From: Fusicatenibacter sp.
GTDB lineage: Bacteria > Bacillota > Clostridia > Lachnospirales > Lachnospiraceae
Assembly (NCBI GenBank): GCA_017887445.1
Contig: JAGHIA010000001.1
Coordinates: forward strand, 1-33,012
Length of the DNA stretch: 33,012 nucleotides
Direction: 5' to 3'
Shown piece after piece: positions 24,941 to 32,579 of this stretch. The notes beneath the pieces were generated by a model. It had not been told where the DNA came from and made no database searches. It saw only the letters and a program-made list of their open reading frames with translations. The stretch's first letter is position 1. Each line of letters starts with the position of its first letter. Made by a program: the position numbers and the translations under genes.

Positions 24941-26639
24941 AGGATGGGGCCTGTGGTGTCTGGCGCTGCTGTTGGCGCTTGCCGGCTGTTCGGCGAAGAC
25001 CGATACGGAACCGGCCGATGAAAGTCAGCCGGTTGTGAGCAGCGTTGAGAAGCAGGAGACAGCGGATATTGACAGCATGGGGCTTGGCGAAGACAAAACG
25101 GTTTACACGGCGGATGATGAATTAAGCGTTATCTGCGCGTATGTTACGGTTCAGATGGGGGATGAAGGAACCGATACGGCACATACCTTTACGGAAGTAA
25201 ACAGCGCGGTCCGCTTTGAGAACAACGCCCATGTGGAGAACGATATTTATGCCCGGGCCATTGTTCAGTTCGGCGACGAGACTGGTCCGCTTGCCGGACA
25301 ATTCGGATACGGAGAGACGAAAAGCAACGCCACTATTCGGGTAAGAGGGAATTCCTCCTCGACCTCTCCGCAGAAGTCTTACAAGCTGAAGCTGGATAAG
25401 GAAGCAGGCGCCTGGCGCGGACAGAGGAATATCGCCTTGAACAAATCGTTCTTTGATGTGACCCGTTTCCGCAACAAGCTGTATTTCGATATGCTTCGGA
25501 CGGTGGACGGCTCCGCAAGTGCGCGGACGCAGTTCGTCCATCTGTATGTCAAGGATGAAACCGCCGGTGAGACTGCTTTCGCGGATTTCGGTCTCTACAC
25601 TCAGGTGGAGGTACCGGGAACCCGGTACCTGGACAATCACGGACTGGACAGCGAAGGCTATCTCTATAAGGCCATCAGCTTCAACTTTGAACCCAACGAG
25701 GCTATCCGTGAGACTTCCGACCCTGCTTTCGACCAGGCGGCTTTTGACACGGTCCTCTCCTGCAAAGGAAGGGAGGATCACAGCAAACTGATGGGCATGG
25801 TGGAAGCGGTGAATGATACAAGCCAGGACATTGACGATGTCATCGATACTTATTTTGACCGGGAAAATTATGTGACCTGGCTGGCTTATAATATTCTCAT
25901 GGCGAATATCGACACGACGATGCAGAATTTTTATCTGTACAGTCCCACGAATTCACAGAAATGGTACTTTATCCCCTGGGACGGAGACAACTGCCTGCCC
26001 TGGCAGGAGTATGAAATGGAACAGGAGGATGTAAAATATGACGCTTTCAACCACGGAATCGGAAACTGGTGGGGCGTGATCCTTCATCAGCGTTTTTTGA
26101 AACAGGAGGACAACCGGCAGGAACTGGCAGATAAAGTGGATGAGCTGCATCGCAGCATCAACAAAGAGACGGTGGATGCGTGGGCACAGCAGTATAACCA
26201 GCTGATAGAACCTTATGTAACATCCATGCCGGATCTGTATTACCTGGGGCATACCCCGGAAGAACGGAAGGAGATCGTCAACGGACTTGGCGATATGGTA
26301 GAGCGGGCGTATACCGAGTTTTACGAATCGCTGGATTCCCTGATGCCGTTTTGGCTTTGGAAACCGGAGGACGGGTATCTGAACTGGTCGGAGGCATACG
26401 CGTTTGACTATGCGGATCTGAGCTACCGTGTTCAGATCAGCCGGTATCCCGATATGCGCGAGCTGGCGGTGGACGCGGCCACCGATGTCAACTATCTGAA
26501 ACTGGAGGGGCTGGAATCAGGTACATGGTACTGGAAAGTCACAGCGGCAGCGGAAGATGGAAGAACGGTCAACGCAATGGATAAGCTCTCTGTGGGGGAT
26601 GCCTATTATCCGGGCGTGGCCGTTCTGGAGGTGCCGTAA
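24909..26639 (+). CDS. CotH-kinase family lipoprotein
   Basis: A 576-residue exported protein. The signal peptide ends in the lipobox LALAGC (C27), so it is anchored on the outside of the membrane. The CotH domain covers about residues 130-460, with RVRGNSSSTSPQKSYKLKL, FGLYTQVEVPGTRYL and the metal-binding-like WYFIPWDGDNC. CotH of Bacillus spores is an atypical protein kinase; secreted homologues are common beside VTC-domain and DUF4956 genes. A C-terminal fibronectin-like part follows (about 490-576, YRVQISRYPDM to YWKVTAAAEDG). The start at 24909 is set by the repeat-borne ribosome binding site. The stop overlaps the next start by one base (TAATG). It may phosphorylate a surface protein or the polymer machinery; no target is evident. 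Confidence 0.88.
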   Translation: MIPEKMIKRCKGWGLWCLALLLALAGCSAKTDTEPADESQPVVSSVEKQETADIDSMGLGEDKTVYTADDELSVICAYVTVQMGDEGTDTAHTFTEVNSAVRFENNAHVENDIYARAIVQFGDETGPLAGQFGYGETKSNATIRVRGNSSSTSPQKSYKLKLDKEAGAWRGQRNIALNKSFFDVTRFRNKLYFDMLRTVDGSASARTQFVHLYVKDETAGETAFADFGLYTQVEVPGTRYLDNHGLDSEGYLYKAISFNFEPNEAIRETSDPAFDQAAFDTVLSCKGREDHSKLMGMVEAVNDTSQDIDDVIDTYFDRENYVTWLAYNILMANIDTTMQNFYLYSPTNSQKWYFIPWDGDNCLPWQEYEMEQEDVKYDAFNHGIGNWWGVILHQRFLKQEDNRQELADKVDELHRSINKETVDAWAQQYNQLIEPYVTSMPDLYYLGHTPEERKEIVNGLGDMVERAYTEFYESLDSLMPFWLWKPEDGYLNWSEAYAFDYADLSYRVQISRYPDMRELAVDAATDVNYLKLEGLESGTWYWKVTAAAEDGRTVNAMDKLSVGDAYYPGVAVLEVP

Positions 26640-27340
26640 TGGGGGCGAAGTTCAGACATGAGATGAAATATATCATTCCGGCGTATCTTCACCAGGAGAT
26701 GGCTGCAGTATTCCGGGAGCTCATGTCCTATGACCGTCATGCCGGCCCGGAGCATCAGTACAATATCCGGAGCTTATACTTTGACGATATGTATCGTTCC
26801 GCCTACAGGGAAAAACTGGACGGGATCCAGATCCGGAGAAAATACCGTATCCGTATTTATAACTGTCAGGACCATCGTATCGTGCTGGAATGTAAACACA
26901 AGGACGGGGCATATATCTACAAGGAAAGCATTCCCCTCAGCCGGGAGGAATACGGTCTTATCCTTGCCGGCGAGGTCGGATTTCTGCTGAAACGGGAGGA
27001 GCCAATCGCCCGGGAGTTTTTTATTGACCACAGGACAAAACTGCTCCGCCCGGAGGTTATTGTGGAGTATGACCGGGAACCTTTTATCTTTGAGACCGGA
27101 ACCGTGCGGGTTACCTTTGACAAAGGACTCAGAGCCGTCTCAAAGGAGGAGGATATGTTTGACCCGGAGGCCAGGAGTCTGGACGTTCTGGGAAAGGGCA
27201 GGATGATCCTGGAGATCAAGTTTACCGGGATTCTGCCGGAGCAGATCCGGCGTCTGTTCAAGTCCTATGAAATTGTACAGACAAATGCGTCCAAGTACTG
27301 TATGTGTGTGGACCGGCTTAGCCCAGACAGCCCATACTGA
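26639..27340 (+). CDS. VTC-domain (polyphosphate polymerase-like) protein
   Basis: A 233-residue cytoplasmic protein filling one VTC domain, the tunnel-shaped catalytic fold of yeast Vtc4 that makes polyphosphate from ATP. The expected charged strands are in order: FRHEMKYII (5-13), RSLYFDD, IRRKYRIRIYN, VLECKHKDG with YIYKESIPL, EVIVEYDREPF, RVTFDKGLRA and MILEIKFTGILPEQI. Basic and acidic residues lining the tunnel are thus mostly present, so activity is plausible. It is coupled to the CotH gene (one-base overlap) and followed by repeat copy D and the DUF4956 gene. Bacterial VTC proteins often lie with CotH and DUF4956 genes. Whether it makes polyphosphate or another phosphate product is not known. 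Confidence 0.88.
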   Translation: MGAKFRHEMKYIIPAYLHQEMAAVFRELMSYDRHAGPEHQYNIRSLYFDDMYRSAYREKLDGIQIRRKYRIRIYNCQDHRIVLECKHKDGAYIYKESIPLSREEYGLILAGEVGFLLKREEPIAREFFIDHRTKLLRPEVIVEYDREPFIFETGTVRVTFDKGLRAVSKEEDMFDPEARSLDVLGKGRMILEIKFTGILPEQIRRLFKSYEIVQTNASKYCMCVDRLSPDSPY

Positions 27341-27352
27341 AGCGAGAGGAGA

Positions 27353-27415
27353 AAAGTTTGGAAGTAAACTTCCAAATCTACCATTATTGGCGCAGCCAGT
27401 GCGCCATGAAAGGAG
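27353..27415 (+). repeat. 63-bp RBS-bearing repeat, copy D (upstream of the DUF4956 gene)
   Basis: Best-preserved copy: TTTGGAAG-TAAA-CTTCCAAA, linker, GGCGCA-GCCAG-TGCGCC, ATGAAAGGAG. AAAGGAG lies 4 bases before the ATG at 27420. Here the peptide frame starting at TTG 27358 ends in TGA that overlaps the real start as ATGA, a typical translational-coupling arrangement. GAGGAG lies about 8 bases before that TTG. Confidence 0.88.
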
Positions 27416-27419
27416 AAAC

Positions 27420-28088
27420 ATGAAATTTAACGATATTCTGAAGGATTCTTTTGTAGAGCTGATGCCCGCATCCATCAATCCCATCAGCCTGCTGCTGACG
27501 CTGGGGGTGGCCCTGCTGGTGGGAATGGGCATCTTCCTGATCTACCGCAGATATTTTGTCGGAGTTGTTTATGACCACGCTTATAATATGTCTCTTGTGA
27601 TCATGACTGTGCTGACCAGTCTGATTATTGTGACGATCAGCGCAAATGTGGCGCTGAGTCTTGGTATGGTAGGTGCGCTGTCCATTATCCGTTACCGGAC
27701 AGCGGTGAAAAACCCTCTGGACCTGATGTTCATGTTCTGGGCCATCGCCTCCGGCATTGCCATTGGCGCGCAGTATTACATTGTGGGGATTGTCAGTTTT
27801 CCTGTGGTGGCTTTGATCTTTTGTGTGCTGTACCGCTTTAAAGGCGCTACAAAAACTTTCGTCCTGGTGGTGAATTACGACAGCGATCAGCAGACGGAGG
27901 AGGAGATACGCCGGCGGTTGAGCGAAGTAAAGGGAAAACTGCGCTCTAAGATCACCAAGAACGGATTGACGGAGGTGACCGCAGAGCTGAATCTGAAAAG
28001 CGATAACTTTAACCTGACCGACCGGTTTGTGGAAGTACCCGGCGTAAAGGATGTCACACTGGTTCAGTATCGAGGGAGCTATGAATAA
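27420..28088 (+). CDS. DUF4956 membrane protein
   Basis: A 222-residue protein with four membrane segments (about 20-40, 57-78, 100-118 and 120-140), then a cytoplasmic tail (about 145-222) with an ACT-like mix of strands and helices. GALSIIRYRTAVKNPLDLMFMFWAIASG is spread over residues 83-110 and is the conserved core of DUF4956. The family has no proven activity but is regularly adjacent to VTC-domain genes, so it may carry or channel the VTC product. It starts at 27420, where the repeat gives a ribosome binding site, and overlaps the next gene by 8 bases. Confidence 0.88.
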   Translation: MKFNDILKDSFVELMPASINPISLLLTLGVALLVGMGIFLIYRRYFVGVVYDHAYNMSLVIMTVLTSLIIVTISANVALSLGMVGALSIIRYRTAVKNPLDLMFMFWAIASGIAIGAQYYIVGIVSFPVVALIFCVLYRFKGATKTFVLVVNYDSDQQTEEEIRRRLSEVKGKLRSKITKNGLTEVTAELNLKSDNFNLTDRFVEVPGVKDVTLVQYRGSYE

Positions 28089-29445
28089 GAAAGGGCGCAA
28101 AAGCAGATGGAACTGGCTGGGAGCGTTGGCCCTGCCGGCCGCGCTGCTTGCGCTGCTGTGGCCGAAAACCATGGAATATGAATATGAACCCGGGGCAAAG
28201 CCAAGCTTCAATCCGCTGAAAGGCTGGGTCCGCTGGGGAGAAAATGCAGAGAACACACAGGACACGTCTCTTGCTTATGTTGCGGTCCGCTGGAGTGAGC
28301 TGGAAGCCGTAAAAGGGAATTATGACTTTACGGCTCTGGAACAGCAGTGGAATTTTCTGTACTGGAAGCAGCAGGGGGTTCATCTGATCCTGCGCGTTGT
28401 AGCGGACGAACCAGGCGAACAGTCCCACCTGGATATTCCTTCCTGGCTTTACGAAGAAATGGGAGGAAGCGGAACATGGTACGATTCTTCCTATGGAAAA
28501 GGGTTTAGTCCTGATTACACCCATCCGGCAATGATAGAAGCCCATGAACGGCTGCTGAAAGCTCTGGGACAGCGGTATGACAAGGATCCGCAGATTGCCT
28601 GTGTGCAGCTTGGCTCTCTGGGCCATTGGGGGGAATGGCATGTGAATACGGAAGCCGGCATTGCAAGGTTTCCGTCTCTGACCATTGCGGAACAGTACAT
28701 CCGGCATTATACAGATGCCTTTTCCTCCACCCCGCTTCTCATGCGCCGCCCATACCCCGCGGTGAACGAGGAAGGCCTGGGACTTTATAATGACTCTCTG
28801 GGGCTGGAGGAAAGTGACGACCGGTTTCTGGACTGGATCCGGAACGGCTATGTATCCGGCCAGACGGACGAAGCCTTGCCTGCCTGCCCTGATTTCTGGA
28901 AGACGGCTCCTTCCGGCGGCGAACTGGGTTCCGGCGTTGCGATGGAGCAGTATTTCACCGAAGGAAGCGGCAAACTTCTTGCGTCTGTCAGGGAACTGCA
29001 TACCAGCTGGATCGGGCCGAAAAGTCCCCGGCGTCAGGAGCTGCCGGAGACGGCGCGGGAAAATATGGACGCCATAGCCGCTGAGATGGGATACTGTTAT
29101 ACCGTGAATAAAATGACAGTGCGCAGGTCCATCCCCGGCAGCAGAAAGATCACTGTGGAGTTTTATAATCTTGGGATCGCTCCTATGTATGCGTCCTGGC
29201 CGGTCCGCTTTGAACTGCGGGACGCGGACGGCGCCGTAATCTCCAGAAGCGATGTTCTGGCGGATCAAAGTCTCTGGCTGGAGCAGGGGAGCGTAACCTG
29301 CCGGTTTGGGTGGAGCGCGAAGAGAGAGGAAGCAATGACACTGTGGGTTGGCATTGCCGATCCGATGACGGGGACTTGCAGGGTGGCGCTGGCAAATGAA
29401 CTTCCGCATTCTGACGGCATGTACTGCCTGGGAGAGATATATTGA
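28081..29445 (+). CDS. DUF4832 protein, possible secreted glycoside hydrolase
   Basis: A 454-residue protein with one N-terminal membrane or signal segment (about 12-30). The domain begins SFNPLKGWVRWGE and continues with YVAVRWSELE, QQGVHLILRVVADEP, ACVQLGSLGHWGEWHV and TPLLMRRPYP, a TIM-barrel pattern like GH families with acidic residues at strand ends; E203-like in HWGEWH is a candidate catalytic acid. A C-terminal beta-sandwich (about 345-450) fits DUF4832. The PelA in this operon lacks its hydrolase domain, so this protein could fill that place, but this is inference. It overlaps the DUF4956 gene by 8 bases and is the last gene before the operon terminator. Confidence 0.8.
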   Translation: MNKKGRKSRWNWLGALALPAALLALLWPKTMEYEYEPGAKPSFNPLKGWVRWGENAENTQDTSLAYVAVRWSELEAVKGNYDFTALEQQWNFLYWKQQGVHLILRVVADEPGEQSHLDIPSWLYEEMGGSGTWYDSSYGKGFSPDYTHPAMIEAHERLLKALGQRYDKDPQIACVQLGSLGHWGEWHVNTEAGIARFPSLTIAEQYIRHYTDAFSSTPLLMRRPYPAVNEEGLGLYNDSLGLEESDDRFLDWIRNGYVSGQTDEALPACPDFWKTAPSGGELGSGVAMEQYFTEGSGKLLASVRELHTSWIGPKSPRRQELPETARENMDAIAAEMGYCYTVNKMTVRRSIPGSRKITVEFYNLGIAPMYASWPVRFELRDADGAVISRSDVLADQSLWLEQGSVTCRFGWSAKREEAMTLWVGIADPMTGTCRVALANELPHSDGMYCLGEIY

Positions 29446-29453
29446 ACGGACAC

Positions 29454-29498
29454 GGCCCGGAGCGCGTTTGAATTTCAAACGCGCTCCGGGCCTTTTTT
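29454..29498 (+). terminator. Long GC-rich terminator hairpin, copy 2 (end of the Pel operon)
   Basis: GGCCCGGAGCGCGTTTGA (29454-29471) pairs with TCAAACGCGCTCCGGGCC (29475-29492), followed by TTTTTT. The stem is identical to the copy at 16573-16611, including the ACAC before it; only the loop differs. The following gene is on the other strand, and no poly-T on that side suggests it ends mainly the Pel operon. Confidence 0.93.
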
Positions 29499-29502
29499 GA
29501 GA

Positions 29503-30153
29503 TCAATCTGCGCACGCATGTTCCAGCATCGCTGCCAGATATCCAGTGAAAAGAATACTGCCGTAGTTTGGGGCGTTCTGGTTCGTGGATACTTCAAAAG
29601 TAACAAGCGCTCTTTTTCTGCCCTCAAAGATAAAATCAGCCGCGTCTTCTGGCGTACCATTTTCAAGAAGATACTCTTTCATTTTTAACTGCAGCGGTTC
29701 ATCCAGTTCACTGGTGAGAGTTCCCCAGGTACTTTCGTACTTTTCATGGAGTTTCAGCGGAATATCCACTTCAATATTTCTTTCCGTTTTATCGTCGAAC
29801 ACAATGGCGATTCTGGACAGACCGATTCTGTCATAAAAGTACAGAATTGCCATAGCCGTTTCATCAAGAAACTCTATCGGTTCTTTCAGAGAAAATTGGC
29901 GAAGCGTATTTTTTCCGCCGGACCCGAAAATGTCATTGACTTCATACTCTGTCCATTCTATGTCACTGTCTTTCAAACCAAAGCTTGCAAGTACATCTTC
30001 TTCGCTCATTCCCCAGGAAAGATTCTCCAGCGGAGGCGGATAGTCATAAGAAAGAGTATTTTCCCTATTTTTCCTGTCCTCCTGTGTGCATCCGCTCAGT
30101 AATGCGCAGACGGCGAGTAGAAACAGGAGGGGGTAGATGCTTTTGATGTTCAT
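29503..30153 (-). CDS. Lipoprotein of unknown function
   Basis: About 216 residues. The signal peptide MNIKSIYPLLFLLAVCALLSGC ends in a clear lipobox (LLSGC), so the mature protein is anchored on the outer face of the membrane. The domain begins LSWGMSEEDVLASFGL and continues with IALYFYD-like strands (AILYFYDRIGLSRIAIVF). Its WGMSEEDV start matches the WNMSSPEV region of the second lipoprotein (31776-32567), so the two seem distantly related. The start at 30153 is chosen for the signal peptide; an ATG six codons earlier (30171) sits against AAGGA with no spacing. A short gene remnant ends inside that upstream stretch. Confidence 0.75.
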   Translation of the reverse strand: MNIKSIYPLLFLLAVCALLSGCTQEDRKNRENTLSYDYPPPLENLSWGMSEEDVLASFGLKDSDIEWTEYEVNDIFGSGGKNTLRQFSLKEPIEFLDETAMAILYFYDRIGLSRIAIVFDDKTERNIEVDIPLKLHEKYESTWGTLTSELDEPLQLKMKEYLLENGTPEDAADFIFEGRKRALVTFEVSTNQNAPNYGSILFTGYLAAMLEHACAD

Positions 30154-30164
30154 TTTCTTTCTTG

Positions 30165-30350
30165 TTACCATTCCTTATCATCCATCATAATAGCGAATAA
30201 ATCATACATATTTGTAGATTCTCCATTGCTTAATGTATATACAGCTGAACCATAAGTGTTAGATGAAGTGGCAGCGTCACATAATCTGTCATCATCAGAA
30301 TTCAGAGAGTATGTAACTCCTTCTGAATTGTTCGGTTGCGATAAATTACT
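30165..30350 (-). pseudogene. C-terminal fragment of a broken gene
   Basis: A 61-codon frame with stop TAA at 30165-30167 and no start codon of usual type; TGA closes it upstream at 30351. The translated piece ends SNGESTNMYDLFAIMMDDK then EW. It reads like the end of a real protein (regular composition, ends at the start of the lipoprotein gene as operon partners do). I do not recognise the family. The rest of the gene is absent upstream, where the sequence becomes AT-rich. Confidence 0.45.
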
Positions 30351-30714
30351 TCAGCCCGGGTATTTATTTCTTTATAAGATAATTTTCAATGCAGTACGCC
30401 ATGATAGTGAAATTGACTGAAATATTACGGATTATTAACGATTAATATTAAATAAATACTAACATAATAAGTATAATTTTGCAATAGAAATAATTAATAT
30501 AAATTATTTCATAATAGATACATTGCGGTATTGCTTGTTAAGTATTTTTGAAAACTTAGAGATATTTGAAGTTTGAAAACGCGTGAAATTTTAGAACTCA
30601 TCGGTCGGTGCCAGATTTTGACTTTGATATCTTATATATGAAATAAAAAATACTGGAAAGACTTCATATTTGTGATAAAATAAGTTCATCATAGAAATCG
30701 TGACAATTCAGTCG
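30351..30714. other. AT-rich gene-free spacer
   Basis: About 360 bases, very AT-rich around 30420-30520, with no open frame of note and no recognised RNA. A promoter for the 30882 gene probably lies at the right end (TTGACT at 30618-30623 and T/A-rich stretches after it), but no pair with correct spacing stands out. Confidence 0.4.
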
Positions 30715-30803
30715 GGAGCATGTTTGAACATTTGTTCCTGCAATCTGCACGTCCTGCAAGCTGTGACGCACATCTGGCAGAAAACAGTGTTCAAACACGT
30801 TCC
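30715..30803. repeat. Long inverted repeat upstream of the DUF6062-like gene
   Basis: GGAGCATGTTTGAACA (30715-30730) and TGTTCAAACACGTTCC (30788-30803) are inverted copies with two mismatches, enclosing 57 bases with further CTGCA motifs. The arm GGAGC-GTTTGAA resembles the stem of the Pel-flanking terminators and the start of the element at 3983. Confidence 0.6.
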
Positions 30804-30881
30804 AGCGAAACATCGCCGAGATTTCACAAGTCTTGCTGAGGCGTTTGCCGTATGAAAGTCAAAAAGATGGGAGGAAAGAGA

Positions 30882-31652
30882 ATGAAAGAATCGATTCACA
30901 CAATACCGCTGATGGACGCGTTTAAGGCAAAGGACGAGTGTCCGTTCTGCTTTCTGGAGCGGGAGGCCGAGCAGCATGCGATTTCCTACGCGCTGGGCAG
31001 CGGCGCGTCTTATATGGAGGAGGACGTGCGGGGAATGACAGACAAGGAAGGCTTCTGCCGCCACCACTACAAAATGATGTACGATTACGGAAACCGCCTT
31101 GGCAGCGCGCTGATCCTCAGTACACATCTGAATCGTCTGAACAAAGATTTAAAAAAGCAGATGGACAGTTTCGCGCCTGGAAAAAGTTCTTTTATGAAGC
31201 GCATGCAGAAGACATCCCTGACCGGAAAACTGCCGGAGACATCCATTGGACAATGGGTACAGCAGGAAGAATGCTCCTGCTTTGTGTGCAATCAGTTTAA
31301 GGCAAATTATGAGCGATATCTGGACACCTTCTTTGACCTTTACAAAAGTGATCCGGAGTTTGTCAAACTGTTCGAGCAGAGCAAAGGCTTCTGCCTGCCC
31401 CATTTCGGAGATATGGTAGAGACAGCGGAGAAAAAACTGAGCGACAAACAGAAACCGGAGTTCTACCGGGTACTGTTCCGGCTGATGGAGGAAAACTACC
31501 AAAGACTTCAGGAAGAAGTAACCTGGTTTACAGAGAAATACGACTACCGCAACAAAGATAAGAGCTGGGGAAACTCCAAAGATTCCATCCAGCGCTGCAT
31601 GCAGAAGCTGGCAGGAGGCTATCCGGCAGACGAACCGTTTACGGAAGGATGA
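30882..31652 (+). CDS. DUF6062-like cysteine-rich protein
   Basis: A 256-residue soluble protein. It contains two copies of a metal-site-like pattern: CPFC (residues 21-24) with GFCRHH (about 57-62), then CSCFVC (about 131-136) with GFCLPH (about 170-175). This CxxC plus FCxxH pair repeated twice suggests two similar zinc-binding halves. I recognise it as the DUF6062 type found in Clostridia, of unknown function. The ATG at 30882 is chosen since GGAGGAAAG lies right before it; a more upstream ATG (30852) has no such site. It stands alone, ending 38 bases before a bidirectional terminator. Confidence 0.82.
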   Translation: MKESIHTIPLMDAFKAKDECPFCFLEREAEQHAISYALGSGASYMEEDVRGMTDKEGFCRHHYKMMYDYGNRLGSALILSTHLNRLNKDLKKQMDSFAPGKSSFMKRMQKTSLTGKLPETSIGQWVQQEECSCFVCNQFKANYERYLDTFFDLYKSDPEFVKLFEQSKGFCLPHFGDMVETAEKKLSDKQKPEFYRVLFRLMEENYQRLQEEVTWFTEKYDYRNKDKSWGNSKDSIQRCMQKLAGGYPADEPFTEG

Positions 31653-31690
31653 CATGGGGTAAGGCGGTATGCCGGAAAGTTAGGAAATGC

Positions 31691-31733
31691 AAAAAGAACA
31701 GGTGTGACTTGGGATGTCGCACCTGTTCTTTTT
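31691..31733. terminator. Bidirectional terminator between convergent genes
   Basis: AAAAAGAACAGGTGTGAC (31691-31708) pairs with GTCGCACCTGTTCTTTTT (31716-31733), an 18-bp stem with a 7-base loop. The A-run on the left and T-run on the right let it work for the DUF6062-like gene and for the minus-strand lipoprotein gene. Confidence 0.9.
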
Positions 31734-31767
31734 GAAATTTCCTGATAAGATCCGTTTATTCCGTGAG

Positions 31768-31795
31768 CCGGTTATTCAGCCAGCTGAACTGTTAC
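31768..31795. repeat. 28-bp palindromic repeat, copy 6 (overlaps a gene end)
   Basis: GTTATTCAG-CCAG-CTGAACTGTTAC. On the minus strand it encodes the last residues of the lipoprotein at 31776-32567 (N-S-S-A-G then TGA), so the gene's stop codon lies within the palindrome. Confidence 0.75.
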
Positions 31796-32567
31796 GTTTT
31801 TCCAATTCATGATAAACGGCAAGATTATATGCTTCAAATTGTATGTACGGAGTTTTCTGATCCATACTGCAAAGGATCGTAACCATACGCCCTTTTTCAG
31901 AAAATGTCTCCCAATCATCCTCTGTCATATTTGATTGGTAGATTGGCCAGTTTTCCCGGAAAAAGGAGAGTTGATCCGGGGAAATCCGGGAAGCAACGGT
32001 ATCGTTTCCCCATACTTTCTGCGTATCCGTTTCCTTTTCCTGCTGTTCATACAAAGTATTCGTGCCCAGTGGATCATAAAGTGAAAAAACGGATATTTCG
32101 GAAAGGGATTGTTTGCCGTACAACTGATTCATTTCCTTTACCACATGCTCCATGTCGGTTCCGGCCGGGTAGGCGACGGTTACGCTGGCGAGCACTTCCT
32201 TTCCGTCAGCCGAAGCTTCGTCAAAGTCCTGCATGTTCTGAGAAGCGCCCAGGCTCAGGTTTATAAAGGAAAAATGGGCAGACGCGGATTGCTCGCCGAA
32301 TATTTCGAGGTCTGGGATCGCAAAAGAAATACTGCGTCCGGCGCTGTAGTAACCGTTTACATCATCTTCCGTGACGGAATACGCGTCCATTACTTCAGGG
32401 GAGGACATATTCCATGTGGTTTTCGGGAAATTTAATTCCGGGTCTTCCGCCGAACTTTCCGACTCCTGAGAGTTTCCGCAGGAGCATAGGACAAAAATGA
32501 AAAGCAGAAAAAGCAGGTATGGTTTTGGAAATCCTTTTTTGGGTTTCGGGTGTCTTTTTCTGTTCAT
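31776..32567 (-). CDS. Lipoprotein of unknown function, distantly related to the one at 29503
   Basis: 263 residues. A long basic N-terminus (RKRHPKPKKGFPK) precedes a hydrophobic stretch ending in FVLCSC (lipobox-like, C at about 30), so it is probably a lipoprotein. An acidic Ser-rich linker follows, then a domain with TTWNMSSPEVMDAYSV, paired strands (VLASVTVAYP) and a helix (EHVVKEMNQLYG). The WNMSSPEV part resembles WGMSEEDV of the other minus-strand lipoprotein. The start at 32567 is served by repeat copy E, with AAAGGAG 12 bases away, longer than at the other four copies. The C-terminus comes from a palindromic repeat (copy 6), so the original end may have been lost. Confidence 0.75.
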   Translation of the reverse strand: MNRKRHPKPKKGFPKPYLLFLLFIFVLCSCGNSQESESSAEDPELNFPKTTWNMSSPEVMDAYSVTEDDVNGYYSAGRSISFAIPDLEIFGEQSASAHFSFINLSLGASQNMQDFDEASADGKEVLASVTVAYPAGTDMEHVVKEMNQLYGKQSLSEISVFSLYDPLGTNTLYEQQEKETDTQKVWGNDTVASRISPDQLSFFRENWPIYQSNMTEDDWETFSEKGRMVTILCSMDQKTPYIQFEAYNLAVYHELEKRNSSAG

Positions 32568-32579
32568 AGTTCGTTCTTT

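Noticed and set aside
28054-29478. 474-residue ORF on the minus strand opposite the DUF4832 gene
   Set aside because: It is a shadow of a GC-rich gene in the opposite frame: composition is rich in Arg, Pro and His, it has no ribosome binding site, and it runs through the terminator hairpin.
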